This document shows positions 7,828 to 16,585 of a DNA stretch of 64,000 bases, in pieces. Both the position numbers and the translations under genes were made by a program. The DNA lies in the NCBI GenBank assembly GCA_964620325.1, contig CAZUIM010000012.1, positions 13,912 to 77,911 of the forward strand, in the 5' to 3' direction. Each line of letters starts with the position of its first letter. Position 1 is the first letter of the stretch. Under the pieces are notes generated by a model that saw nothing but the letters and a program-made list of their open reading frames with translations, searched no databases and had not been told where the DNA came from. The stretch is from CAZMYM01 sp964620325. Its GTDB lineage: Bacteria > Bipolaricaulota > Bipolaricaulia > UBA7950 > UBA9294.

Positions 7828-9225
7828 TTAGAAGGGAGCTTCTTCCGACGTTCGCGGATAGAAACTGGCGTAGGCCTTATTGAACGAGACGGTGACCGTT
7901 CCCGGAGGGCCGTGACGTTGCTTGGCGATGATGACCTCGGCGTCGGATCCTGCCCCCTGCCCGGAGACGTGCGCCTTCTCTTCGGGACGATTGTAGTAGT
8001 CCTCGCGGTAGATGAACATGACCACGTCGGCGTCCTGCTCGAGTGCGCCGCTCTCGCGAAGGTCGGAGAGAAGCGGCCGCTTCGACTCCCGCCGCTCGAC
8101 CGCTCGACTCAGCTGTGACACGGCCAACACCGGGATCGACAGCTCGCGCGCCAGCTTCTTCAGCGAGCGAGAGATGTACGCGATCTCCTGCTCCCGGATG
8201 TCGGCGCGGACCCCGGCGTCGACGAGCTGCAGGTAGTCGACGATCAACATGTCCAGCCCGTACTGCGATGCCATCCTCCGTGCTTTGGCCCGAATCTCGA
8301 GGATCGACGCGCCGGGCGTATCGTCGATGACGATCGTCGCTTTCTGCAACTTCCCGGCGGCGGTCGCGATGTCGCGCCACTTCGGTGCCGGGACGTATCC
8401 GCCGCGCAGCCGGTGAAGGCTCACCTTCGCCTCGCCGCAAAGGAGGCGTTCGAGCAACTGCTCCTTGGTCATCTCGAGCGAGAAGATCCCGATCGCCGCC
8501 TTCTCGTGAATCGCGGCGTGGCGTGCCAGGCTGAGCACGAAACTCGTCTTTCCCGTCCCCGGACGACCTGCGATGATGACGAGATCGGAGCCCTGCATCC
8601 CTGAGGTCATTTCGTCCAACTCGCGGAAGCCGGTGCTGAGCCCTCGAATCGTTTGTCGATCCGGATCTCGGTGCAATTCCTCGAGCGAGTCGATGTGCTC
8701 GTAGAGAAACTCGTCGACCATGTAGTACGAACGGTCGAGGTTCGACGCGGTAATCTCGAAGATCAGCGACTCGGCCCGATCGAGGACCTCGTCCGCCTCG
8801 CTCACCTCGTCGTAGCCGAATTCAGTGATCTGCCCACCGGCGTGGATGAGCCCTCGAAGGACCGCCTTCTTTCTGACGATGTCTGTGTAGTACTCGAGCG
8901 ACGCGGTCGTTGTGACACGATCGAGGAGCTCGTTCAGGTAGAGGCGTCCCCCCGCCCGCTCCATGTCTCCCCGCTCTTCGAGGCGATTGGCCACCGAGAC
9001 GATGTCGGACGGCTCGCTGCGAGAGAAGAGCTCTCGAATCGCCCGAAAGATGACCCTGTGTCGTTGCACATAGAAGTGCTCGGGCGTCAACCGCTCGACA
9101 AGAATCGGGACACTTCGATCCGGATCGAGAAGCGCCGCGCCGAGGACCGATTGCTCGGCCTCCACGTTCTTGGGCAGCTCCCGAACGTCCGAGGAGTCCC
9201 TCCGGGGGAGGTCGGATCCGATCAT
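7828..9225 (-). CDS. dnaB: replicative DNA helicase
   Basis: Hexameric 5'-3' helicase of the replication fork, 465 residues, usual length. The N-terminal helical primase-interaction domain (about 15-120) contains the expected NVEAEQSVLGA start. A linker is followed by the RecA-like domain with Walker A GRPGTGKT at 220-227 and Walker B (DMLIVDYLQL). The DnaB-specific DLRESGALEQDADV segment and the QRHGPPGT loop follow. No intein is present. The ATG at 9223-9225 has a GGTGA-type site. It is divergent from rpsB. Confidence 0.96.
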   Translation of the reverse strand: MIGSDLPRRDSSDVRELPKNVEAEQSVLGAALLDPDRSVPILVERLTPEHFYVQRHRVIFRAIRELFSRSEPSDIVSVANRLEERGDMERAGGRLYLNELLDRVTTTASLEYYTDIVRKKAVLRGLIHAGGQITEFGYDEVSEADEVLDRAESLIFEITASNLDRSYYMVDEFLYEHIDSLEELHRDPDRQTIRGLSTGFRELDEMTSGMQGSDLVIIAGRPGTGKTSFVLSLARHAAIHEKAAIGIFSLEMTKEQLLERLLCGEAKVSLHRLRGGYVPAPKWRDIATAAGKLQKATIVIDDTPGASILEIRAKARRMASQYGLDMLIVDYLQLVDAGVRADIREQEIAYISRSLKKLARELSIPVLAVSQLSRAVERRESKRPLLSDLRESGALEQDADVVMFIYREDYYNRPEEKAHVSGQGAGSDAEVIIAKQRHGPPGTVTVSFNKAYASFYPRTSEEAPF

Positions 9226-9244
9226 AGGTCACCTGTCACGCGCG

Positions 9245-9250
9245 ATTATA
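9245..9250 (-). promoter_or_regulatory. -10 box (TATAAT) of dnaB
   Basis: Perfect TATAAT on the minus strand, 19 nt before the dnaB ATG. The surrounding 13-nt block TCGTATAATCGCG is repeated exactly at the gcvH promoter. The -35 is not obvious. Confidence 0.5.
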
Positions 9251-9315
9251 CGATCTCGATGACCGCGTCGGCGAACGCGCCCGCCCGCGGGCATGGATTC
9301 CTCGGAATCGCCCGA

Positions 9316-9344
9316 TTGAAGGTGTCTTGGCCACTTGCTATACT
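9316..9344 (+). promoter_or_regulatory. sigma-70-type promoter of rpsB-tsf-pyrH
   Basis: TTGAAG (9316-9321), 17-nt spacer, TATACT (9339-9344). The predicted start near 9351 leaves a leader of about 32 nt before the GTG of rpsB. Confidence 0.7.
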
Positions 9345-9382
9345 TCCTCGTTACGACACCCGACGATGATTCGGAGGATGAT

Positions 9383-10351
9383 GTGGAAGTTCTAACGATG
9401 AAGGAGCTGCTCGAAACTGGCGTGCACTTCGGGCATCGAACGCGAAAATGGAATCCCAAGATGGCACGCTACATCTTCACCGAGCGGAAAGGGATTCACA
9501 TCATCGACCTCGAGCAGACGGTCGAGATGTTCCGGAAGGCCTATTTCACCATCCGCGACTGCGTCGCAAATGGTGGCGAGATTCTGTTCGTCGGAACGAA
9601 GAAGCAGGTCCAAGCGACGATCGCCGAAGAAGCGCAGCGATGCGGCGCGCACTACGTCAACCGGCGCTGGCTCGGCGGCACACTGACCAACTTCGGCACG
9701 ATCCGTCAGTCGATCGATCGGATGAAACGCCTGGAGGGTCGAATCGAAGACGGAACGGTCGACGCGATGCCGAACAAAGAGGCGAGCCGTCTCCGCCGGG
9801 AGTTGGCGAAGCTCCAGCGGAATCTCGACGGTCTGCGCGCGTTGGAGCGCAAGCCGGACCTCCTATTCATCATCGACCCGGACGTCGAAGCGATCGCCGT
9901 CCACGAAGCGAATCTCGTCGGAGTCCCGATCATTGCCATCGTTGACACCAACTGCGATCCCGATCCGATCGACTACCTGATCCCCGGAAACGACGACGCG
10001 ATCAAGGCGACGAAGCTGATCACGGCGCGGATCGCGGACGCCGTCATCGAGGGTCGCGAGGGCCACCAGGACGAGACGCCGGCGGCCGAGGACAAGTCCG
10101 CCGAAGAGGCGGAGGCGGTCGCTGAGGAGCCCGAAGAGACCGACACGGCGGAAGAGCTCGCGGATGAACCGGCCGAAGAAGAGCCGGTCGCCGAGCCGCC
10201 TGACGAGCCGGATGAGCGAATCGGCAAGCTCGACGAAGAGGACGAAGAAGAGCGCAAGGCCAATCAGGAAGAGACGCCCGAGCCGGACGAAGAAGAGGAC
10301 GAAGAGACCGACAAAGCCGACGACGAGGAAGAGGACGATGACGACGATTAG
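9383..10351 (+). CDS. rpsB: 30S ribosomal protein S2 with acidic C-terminal extension
   Basis: Small-subunit protein S2, 322 residues against about 240 in E. coli. The GTG at 9383 is chosen because GGAGG lies 5 nt upstream and the resulting start (MEVLTMKELLETGVHFGH) aligns codon for codon with E. coli S2; ATG at 9398 is the alternative. The core through about residue 228 is canonical, with VHFGHRTRKWNPKM and the RWLGGTLTNF segment. The last 90-100 residues are almost entirely Glu/Asp with Ala and Pro, ending in five Asp, and are not part of the usual S2 fold. The gene overlaps tsf by 14 nt. Confidence 0.95.
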   Translation: MEVLTMKELLETGVHFGHRTRKWNPKMARYIFTERKGIHIIDLEQTVEMFRKAYFTIRDCVANGGEILFVGTKKQVQATIAEEAQRCGAHYVNRRWLGGTLTNFGTIRQSIDRMKRLEGRIEDGTVDAMPNKEASRLRRELAKLQRNLDGLRALERKPDLLFIIDPDVEAIAVHEANLVGVPIIAIVDTNCDPDPIDYLIPGNDDAIKATKLITARIADAVIEGREGHQDETPAAEDKSAEEAEAVAEEPEETDTAEELADEPAEEEPVAEPPDEPDERIGKLDEEDEEERKANQEETPEPDEEEDEETDKADDEEEDDDDD

Positions 10352-10964
10352 GGTCGAGGACATCAGAAAGCTTCGCGAAGAGACCGGAATCGGAATGATG
10401 GACTGCAAGCGCGCCTTGACCGAGGCCGCCGGCGACATCGAGCGAGCCAAAGAAATCCTGCGTGAGCAGGGGCTCGAACTGATGGAGCAGATCGGCCGCG
10501 AGGCGCACGAGGGACGGGTCGTCGCCTACGTTCATCATACCGGGAAGGTCGGCGTCCTCGTCGAGATCTCGTGCAACACCGATTTCGCCGCGAACAGCGC
10601 CGAGTTCGTTCAATTCGCCAACGATGTCGCAATGCATATTGCCGCCGAGAGCCCGACCTACGTGGCGCCGGAGGACGTTCCGGCGGAGGTCATCGAATCG
10701 GAGAACGCCGAGTTCCGAGCTCAGTTGAAGGAACAGGGAAAGCCGTCCCAGATCATCGAGAAGGCGATCGAAGGTCGGATGAAGAGCTTCTACGAGGATG
10801 CGTGCCTGATGAAGCAGGCGTTCGTCAAGGACCCTGAGGTCACAATCGAGGAGATGCTCGCCGATCTGCGGACGAAGACCGGGGAGAACATCGCCATCGA
10901 GCAGTTCGCCCGCTTCGAAATCGAGGTCGCGGGATGCGCGGATCCCCTCGCCGTATCCTCCTGA
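10338..10964 (+). CDS. tsf: translation elongation factor Ts
   Basis: Guanine-nucleotide exchange factor for EF-Tu. At 208 residues it is a short form, like the Thermus protein and unlike the 283-residue E. coli one. The N-terminal UBA-like module contains the hallmark LREETGIGMMDCKRAL, and the core contains the CNTDFAAN motif. The ATG at 10338 lies inside the last codons of rpsB; the longer upstream frame reads through the acidic tail region and is not EF-Ts. It overlaps pyrH by 31 nt, so rpsB-tsf-pyrH is a compact operon. Confidence 0.95.
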   Translation: MTTIRVEDIRKLREETGIGMMDCKRALTEAAGDIERAKEILREQGLELMEQIGREAHEGRVVAYVHHTGKVGVLVEISCNTDFAANSAEFVQFANDVAMHIAAESPTYVAPEDVPAEVIESENAEFRAQLKEQGKPSQIIEKAIEGRMKSFYEDACLMKQAFVKDPEVTIEEMLADLRTKTGENIAIEQFARFEIEVAGCADPLAVSS

Positions 10965-11626
10965 AGCTGAGCGGCGATGCGTTCAGCGGCCCTGAAGGCG
11001 CCATCTCCCCCTCCGCACTGAGCCGAATCTCAGGCGAGATTGCCCCCCTCAAGACCGTGGAGTTGGCCGTCGTCGTCGGCGGGGGAAACATCATCCGTGG
11101 TGGAAAGACCGACGCCTTCGAACGAATCGAAGGTGACACCCTCGGAATGCTGGCGACGGTTCTCAACGCGCTCGCCTTTCGCGCGTACCTCGAGCGCGCG
11201 GGCCGAACCGTCGTCGTGCAGTCCGCCATCGGCACCGAGCTGACCGAGACGGTTTCGGCACGAGCGGCCCGATCCGCCCTCTCGGAAGGCGCCGTCGTCC
11301 TGTTCGCCGGGGGGACAGGAAGCCCACTGGTCACCACAGACACCGCCGCTGCGCTGCGTGCCGTTTCGATCCGAGCCGACCTTCTCGCGAAGGCGTCGAA
11401 CGTCGCCGGCGTCTACGACAAGGATCCAGCGCAATGCAAGGACGCGACCCTCCAATCGGAAATCCCCTACACGGAGTACCTCGAGAACCGCTACGGCGCG
11501 ATGGACCAGATCGCCGTCGAGATCTGCCGAGAGCACGCCGTGCCGATCGAGGTCTTCGATTTCGGTCGTTCCGGTGCCCTGAGAGAGATCGCCTCCGGCA
11601 ATCGGGTCGGAACGCGGATCGAATAG
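10934..11626 (+). CDS. pyrH: uridylate kinase (UMP kinase)
   Basis: Hexameric bacterial UMP kinase of the amino-acid kinase fold, 230 residues. Visible landmarks are the N-terminal KLSGDAFSG phosphate loop, GGGNIIRGG, the GTGSPLVTTDTAA region binding the nucleotide and the DKDPA motif near the C-terminus. It directly follows tsf with a 31-nt overlap, the common rpsB-tsf-pyrH order, but frr, which usually comes next, is replaced here by convergent recG. Confidence 0.95.
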   Translation: MRGSPRRILLKLSGDAFSGPEGAISPSALSRISGEIAPLKTVELAVVVGGGNIIRGGKTDAFERIEGDTLGMLATVLNALAFRAYLERAGRTVVVQSAIGTELTETVSARAARSALSEGAVVLFAGGTGSPLVTTDTAAALRAVSIRADLLAKASNVAGVYDKDPAQCKDATLQSEIPYTEYLENRYGAMDQIAVEICREHAVPIEVFDFGRSGALREIASGNRVGTRIE

Positions 11627-11677
11627 CCGAAGTTCGGCAACCCGATCCTTCGTCGCGCAAAGGATGTGCCGTCTTCT

Positions 11678-13954
11678 TCAGACGCGCAGCCACCTCAGAA
11701 GCTCGCCGAAGCGCCGCTCGATCTCGTCTGCGTAGGCGGCGGCGGCGCCCGCGTTGTAGACCGACCTGGCGGCCACCCTCGCTCGGCTCATCAACTCCAG
11801 ATCTCCGGACAGATCGACCGCTCGGAGCTGCGTGAGAAACCCGTGCTGGTGCGTCCCGAGAAGGTCTCCCGGACCGCGAATTCGCAGATCCTCCTCGGCA
11901 ATCGTGAATCCGTCATCGTAGGCGACGAAGGCTTCCAGACGTTTTCTCGCCTCCTCGGTCCTCGGATCGGCAATCGCCACACAGACGGCCGGCTGCCCCG
12001 ATCGTCCGATCCGGCCACGAAGCTGGTGGAGCTGAGAGAGTCCGAATCGATCGGCGTGCTCAATGACCATGAAATCCGCATCTTGGACGTCAATCCCAAC
12101 CTCGATCACCGTCGTGGTGACGAGGAGGGAGACCTCCCCACGAAGGAACGCGTCCATCGCCGCAGCGCGCTCGGTCGAGGAGAGTCGTCCGTGGAGGAGC
12201 CCGACGCCGACGTCCGGGAAGCGAAGGGTGAGCTCCTCGGCGACCTGGATCGCCGCCCCGGCATCGACCTTCTCCGACTCGTCGACGAGAGGGAGGACAA
12301 CGTACCCCTTTCTCCTTTCTCGCAGAGCTCGCCCGATCTCCCGGTAGACCTCTTCGCGCTCCGATTCGCTCACCGAGCGTGTGTCAATCCTCCTCGGTCC
12401 CGTCGGAAGTGAATCGAGCGTCGACACGTCGAACTCGCCGTAGAGCGTCAGTGCGATCGTCCTCGGGATCGGCGTCGCGCTCATCACGAGCAGATCGACC
12501 TTGCTCCCTTTCTCTTCGATCGTCGATCGCTGCACAACGCCGAAGCGGTGCTGCTCGTCGATGATCACCAGACCGAGATCGGCAAACGCTACCGCCTCCT
12601 GAATCAGCGCGTGAGTCCCAATGACAAGATCGACGTCGCCGCGCGCGATCGCGTCCGTCACTCGGTCCTTCTCCTTCGTCGCACCGGTCAGATGCGCCAC
12701 CCGGATCGGCAGCCCTTCGAACAGACGACCGATCGTCACCGCATGTTGATCGGCGAGGAGTTCGGTCGGCACCATGAACGCGACCTGAGCGCCCGATTCC
12801 GCCACCGAAAGCGCGGCGATCAACGCCACGAGTGTCTTCCCCGACCCAACGTCTCCCTGAAGCAGCCGCATCATCCGGACCGGGCGGGAGAGATCGTCCC
12901 CGATCTCATGCAGTGCACCGGCCTGCGCCGCCGTCAGCGTGAGGGGGAGGCCGGCGAGAAAGGAGTCGACCCACTGCCCACTCGACCGCCTGGCGATCCC
13001 CGCCTCTTCTCGTGCAACGTCGAGAAGGCCGAGCTGCAGCAGGAAGAGCTCCTCGAACGCCAGCGATCGGCGGGCTCGCTCGAAATCGCCCGAATCGGTC
13101 GGTCGATGGATCGCCTCGATCGCGGCGCGTCTGGCGAGCACGCCGTTCTTCTCGCGGATACTTGCCGGGAGGACTTCGTCGACCTCGGCAAGGAGATCGT
13201 CGAGATGCTGCGCGATGAGGGAGCGAATCATCCGGTCGGTCAGGCCTTCGGTCGCCGGGTAGACGGGAACCAAACGCCCGACGTCGGTCCCCGACCCGGC
13301 CGGCTCCCAGATAGGAGACCGCATCTGAAGTTCTCCGTAGCTTCGTTCGATCTTTCCGAACATGTCGATCGACGTCCCCTTGCGAAGCTGGTCGGCGAGC
13401 CACGGTTGGTTGAACCAGACCGCGTAGAGGAAGCCCGTCCCGTCTCCGATCGCCGCCTTGACGATCGTCATCCGCCGCCCGGCCCGTCGACGGTCGACGG
13501 CGAGCACCTCCCCACGGACCGCCGCTTCGGTCCCTGGAGAGAGGCGACCGATCTCGACGAATCGAGCGCGATTCTCCAGCCGCCTCGGAAGATGGAGCAC
13601 CAGATCCTCCACCGTTCGGATACCCAAGCCGCGAAGCGCGTCGGCCCGCTTTTCTCCCACGCCCGGAAGCACAGTGACCGGTCGTTCGAGCGCGTCCGAT
13701 CGCTTCGTGAAGCTCGGCCCCTCCGCCTCGAGCAGGGTGAACAGAGAATCGACGATCCGCTGACGCGACTCCGGATCGGCGGCGCCGTAGCCGCCAACGA
13801 TCTCGGCCCCCTCGGGAAACTGCCGCTCGATGAATGACTCCAGGCCGCTGGTCACCGCCTGATCCATGAAGCCGGTCGCGCTCTCCAACAGGAGTACCTT
13901 CTCGACCGTGTGCCTTGAAGCCCCGTTCCCTTGTGACATATCGACGTCAACCAT
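11678..13954 (-). CDS. recG: ATP-dependent DNA helicase RecG
   Basis: Superfamily 2 branch-migrating helicase that remodels stalled forks. It has 758 residues from this start. After an N-terminal extension there is the wedge/OB domain (begins near VTVLPGVGEKRADAL, with PRRLENR), then the helicase domains: Walker A GDVGSGKT, DEQHRFG (motif II), SATPIPRT (motif III), TTVIEVGIDV (motif V) and QLRGRIGR (motif VI). Two ATGs are plausible, 13954 and 13939; both lie inside the def promoter, and the longer frame upstream reads through def antisense. It is convergent with pyrH and divergent from def. Confidence 0.93.
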   Translation of the reverse strand: MVDVDMSQGNGASRHTVEKVLLLESATGFMDQAVTSGLESFIERQFPEGAEIVGGYGAADPESRQRIVDSLFTLLEAEGPSFTKRSDALERPVTVLPGVGEKRADALRGLGIRTVEDLVLHLPRRLENRARFVEIGRLSPGTEAAVRGEVLAVDRRRAGRRMTIVKAAIGDGTGFLYAVWFNQPWLADQLRKGTSIDMFGKIERSYGELQMRSPIWEPAGSGTDVGRLVPVYPATEGLTDRMIRSLIAQHLDDLLAEVDEVLPASIREKNGVLARRAAIEAIHRPTDSGDFERARRSLAFEELFLLQLGLLDVAREEAGIARRSSGQWVDSFLAGLPLTLTAAQAGALHEIGDDLSRPVRMMRLLQGDVGSGKTLVALIAALSVAESGAQVAFMVPTELLADQHAVTIGRLFEGLPIRVAHLTGATKEKDRVTDAIARGDVDLVIGTHALIQEAVAFADLGLVIIDEQHRFGVVQRSTIEEKGSKVDLLVMSATPIPRTIALTLYGEFDVSTLDSLPTGPRRIDTRSVSESEREEVYREIGRALRERRKGYVVLPLVDESEKVDAGAAIQVAEELTLRFPDVGVGLLHGRLSSTERAAAMDAFLRGEVSLLVTTTVIEVGIDVQDADFMVIEHADRFGLSQLHQLRGRIGRSGQPAVCVAIADPRTEEARKRLEAFVAYDDGFTIAEEDLRIRGPGDLLGTHQHGFLTQLRAVDLSGDLELMSRARVAARSVYNAGAAAAYADEIERRFGELLRWLRV

Positions 13955-13959
13955 ATAAT
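13931..13959 (+). promoter_or_regulatory. sigma-70-type promoter of def-fmt
   Basis: TTGTGA (13931-13936), exactly 17 nt, TATAAT (13954-13959). The predicted start is near 13966. It physically overlaps the first codons of recG on the other strand, so the two genes share very little control DNA. Confidence 0.7.
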
Positions 13960-13987
13960 GGCTCGGACCGACAAACAAGGGGAGACC

Positions 13988-14479
13988 ATGAGCATTCGAA
14001 CCTACGGAGATCCCGTCCTCCGGCGGCTCGCCGAGCCGGTCGAGGCAATCGACGACGAGACGCGCCGAATCTGCGAAAGAATGGTCGAGGCGATGATTCG
14101 CTCCGACGGCGTCGGTCTCGCCGCTCCCCAGATCGGGATCTCGAAGCGAATTATCGTCCTGGACGTCGACGGGGACTTTCATGTCCTCATCAATCCCGAA
14201 TTACTCGAAACCTCCGAGGAGACCGAAACGTTCACCGAGGGCTGTCTGAGCGTCCCAGGGGTCCATGCCGACGTCTCCCGGAGCGCACACGCGACGATCG
14301 AGGGAACCGCGCTCGACGGATCGCCCGTTCGGATCACCGGTGAAGGCCTCCTTGCTCGAGCGATCCAGCACGAGATCGACCATCTGAACGGGAATCTGTT
14401 CCTCGATCACCTGAGTCCCGTCCGGCGTCAGAGCCTTCTCAAAGAGTTCCAGCGCAAACGGAAAGAGGCGAGCGAGTGA
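13988..14479 (+). CDS. def: peptide deformylase
   Basis: Metalloenzyme that removes the N-formyl group from nascent proteins; 163 residues. All three signature motifs are present: GVGLAAPQ (41-48), EGCLSVP (84-90, metal ligand Cys86) and QHEIDHLNG (metal ligands His128 and His132, catalytic Glu129). The ATG at 13988 is preceded by AAGGGGAG; an upstream in-frame ATG lies inside the promoter. The stop overlaps the fmt GTG by 4 nt, the classic def-fmt pair. Confidence 0.96.
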   Translation: MSIRTYGDPVLRRLAEPVEAIDDETRRICERMVEAMIRSDGVGLAAPQIGISKRIIVLDVDGDFHVLINPELLETSEETETFTEGCLSVPGVHADVSRSAHATIEGTALDGSPVRITGEGLLARAIQHEIDHLNGNLFLDHLSPVRRQSLLKEFQRKRKEASE

Positions 14480-15399
14480 GACTCGTCTTCCTCGGCACGT
14501 CGGCGTTCGCCCGTCCGGCTCTGAAGGCTCTCGCTGCGCGCCACGAGGTCGCCCTCGTCGTCACACAGCCCGATCGGCCGGCCGGCCGAAAGGGAGAGTT
14601 GCGCGAGCCGGCGGTCAAGGAGACGGCGCACGGTCTGGATCTTCCGGTCGTCCAACCGGAGCGCGTCAACCGAACCGAGGCGCTCGAGTCGATTCGAGAG
14701 ACGGCACCGGACGCGATCGTCGTCGCGGCGTACGGACAGCTGCTCAAGCCCGTCCTGTTCGAGATTCCCCCTCGGGGAACGATCAACATCCACGCCTCCC
14801 TGCTGCCCGCGTATCGCGGCGCCGCGCCGGTGCACTGGGCGATCATCCGCGGCGAGCGGACGACGGGGATCACGACGTTTCTGATCGACGCGGGAATGGA
14901 CACCGGCCCGCTGTTGCTGAAGCGATCCCTGCCGATCGAGGCGGACGAGACCGCGGGCGAGCTGACGGAACGCCTCGCCGAGCTCGGCGCGTCGGTCATT
15001 CTCGAGACGCTCAGCGGCCTCGCGTCGGCCACGCTCTCGCCGCTTCCTCAGCCGAACGAGGGGGTCTCGTACGCGCCTCCACTGACGCGAGACGACGGCC
15101 GGATCGATTGGACCATCGACGCCTCAACCGTTCACAATCTGGTTCGAGGAACGAGCCCTTGGCCGGGAGCATGGACACTCCTCGGCACCGACCGCGTCAA
15201 GGTACACCGGAGCGCCAAGACGGGAATCGGGAAGGGGAACCTCGCGCCGGGCGAGATCGTGCTTGCCGAGACGAAGCGGCTCCTGGTCGCGTGCACCGAC
15301 GATCTGATCGAGCTTCTGGAACTTCAGCGTGAGGGGCGGCCGCGAGTCAGCGGACGTGCCCTGCTGAACGGACTTCGGAGCGAACACCGATTCGGATGA
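14476..15399 (+). CDS. fmt: methionyl-tRNA formyltransferase
   Basis: Formylates initiator Met-tRNA using 10-formyl-THF. It has 307 residues: a Rossmann-type N-terminal domain starting VFLGTSAFARPAL, the catalytic region with NIHASLLPAYRGAAP (conserved Asn, His and SLLP loop), followed by the C-terminal OB domain. The GTG start overlaps def (GTGA), so the two are translationally coupled. Confidence 0.96.
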   Translation: MRLVFLGTSAFARPALKALAARHEVALVVTQPDRPAGRKGELREPAVKETAHGLDLPVVQPERVNRTEALESIRETAPDAIVVAAYGQLLKPVLFEIPPRGTINIHASLLPAYRGAAPVHWAIIRGERTTGITTFLIDAGMDTGPLLLKRSLPIEADETAGELTERLAELGASVILETLSGLASATLSPLPQPNEGVSYAPPLTRDDGRIDWTIDASTVHNLVRGTSPWPGAWTLLGTDRVKVHRSAKTGIGKGNLAPGEIVLAETKRLLVACTDDLIELLELQREGRPRVSGRALLNGLRSEHRFG

Positions 15400-15430
15400 T
15401 CGCGCCTCCTGTGACGGCGCATTCTACCGA

Positions 15431-15841
15431 TCAGGCTCTCGGGTAGAGGCCGGCCAATCCGTTCGTCTCCATCCGTCGTTCCAGAACGATCCCGAGAGGA
15501 ATGTGAAGGACGATCTCGGCCGTGTTCGCCACCGTCGCTCCGATCAGGTGTCCGCCGGCGACGGTCCCGTCCCGACGAGCGACCGTCACGTGGCAGTGCA
15601 CGATCGCCTCGTCCTCGCGACGAGCGATGTTTCCCTGCATCGTGAGCAGCTCCGCCGGTTCGGAGATCTCGTGCTCCTCGTACTCAACCCCGTTCCAGTA
15701 CCCGAGTCGAGCGTCCCGGACCATCCCGATTCCGCCGAGGATGACTGCTCCGTCGAGGTCGATGCCCAGCAGCTCCGCCAGCAGGTCCTCGCCATCGACC
15801 ATTCGAAGAACGACCTCTCGATCACCGCGTGCCTCGATCAT
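15431..15841 (-). CDS. PPC/DUF296 domain protein
   Basis: A 136-residue single-domain protein of the PPC (DUF296) family, the fold shared with plant AT-hook proteins and many small bacterial proteins. Supporting features are the central GIGMVRDARLGYWNG stretch, LTMQGNIA, and HCHVTVARRDGTVAGGHL, which carries the conserved metal-site histidines of the bacterial members. Molecular function is unknown in the family; DNA binding is not implied here because there is no AT-hook. It is convergent with fmt and divergent from nth. Confidence 0.8.
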   Translation of the reverse strand: MIEARGDREVVLRMVDGEDLLAELLGIDLDGAVILGGIGMVRDARLGYWNGVEYEEHEISEPAELLTMQGNIARREDEAIVHCHVTVARRDGTVAGGHLIGATVANTAEIVLHIPLGIVLERRMETNGLAGLYPRA

Positions 15842-15887
15842 GATCCCTCCACGTCGATTCTACGTGAGATCCTCCTCCCTCCACCAG

Positions 15888-15916
15888 TTGCCCGCCTCCG
15901 CCCGGTCTTCTATCCT
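15888..15916 (+). promoter_or_regulatory. sigma-70-type promoter of nth-cinA, near-leaderless
   Basis: TTGCCC (15888-15893), 17 nt, TATCCT (15911-15916). The ATG of nth begins 9 nt past the -10, so the leader would be only a few nucleotides. Confidence 0.55.
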
Positions 15917-15925
15917 CCTCGTGTG

Positions 15926-16585
15926 ATGAACCGAACCGAGGAAGCCCGCTGGATCGTCTCCCGCTTGGTCGACCGGTTCGGTCCGTTGGCCGACCGATCG
16001 AGGTCGCCGGTCGAGACCCTCGTTCTGACAATCCTGTCGCAGAATACGACCGACACGAACCGAGACCGGGCGTACGCGTCGCTTCGCGATCGTTTCGGCG
16101 CGCTCGATGCCGTCGCCGACGCGAACGAGGATGAAATCGCCGAAACGATCCGCATCGGCGGACTCCAGCAGCAGAAGGCACACACCATCCGGGAGGCTCT
16201 CCGACGCCTCCGCGACGAGCAGGGGGCGATCGACCTCTCGTTCCTCGGCGATCTCTCCGTCGAGGAAGGCCTGGCCTGGCTCCTCGATCTTCCCGGGATT
16301 GGCCGGAAGACGGCGGGGATCGTCCTCCTCTTTTCGTTCGGAAAGGCGTACTTTCCGATCGACACGCACATCCGGCGCGTTCTCACTCGCGTCGGGTGGG
16401 TCCGTGACCGCGAAGAACCCCATCGCCGCGTCAACTCGATCCTCGATCCGATCCCTTCCCTGTTGGCCGATCTGCATCTCCAGGTGATTCGGCTCGGCCG
16501 TACCCTCTGCTATCCGAAGAACCCGACGTGCGCCGAGTGTCCGATCGTCGAGCGGTGCGAAGAGGGCAGGAGACGGACCGAATGA
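15926..16585 (+). CDS. nth: endonuclease III (DNA glycosylase/AP lyase)
   Basis: Base-excision repair enzyme removing oxidised pyrimidines. It has 219 residues. The helix-hairpin-helix is LPGIGRKTAG (122-131) with catalytic Lys128; the catalytic Asp is Asp146 in IDTHIRRV. The C-terminal 4Fe-4S cluster motif is complete: Cys195, Cys202, Cys205 and Cys211 (C-x6-C-x2-C-x5-C). The ATG at 15926 fits the predicted near-leaderless promoter; the longer frame upstream is antisense to the PPC gene. Its stop overlaps the next gene (ATGA). Confidence 0.96.
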   Translation: MNRTEEARWIVSRLVDRFGPLADRSRSPVETLVLTILSQNTTDTNRDRAYASLRDRFGALDAVADANEDEIAETIRIGGLQQQKAHTIREALRRLRDEQGAIDLSFLGDLSVEEGLAWLLDLPGIGRKTAGIVLLFSFGKAYFPIDTHIRRVLTRVGWVRDREEPHRRVNSILDPIPSLLADLHLQVIRLGRTLCYPKNPTCAECPIVERCEEGRRRTE

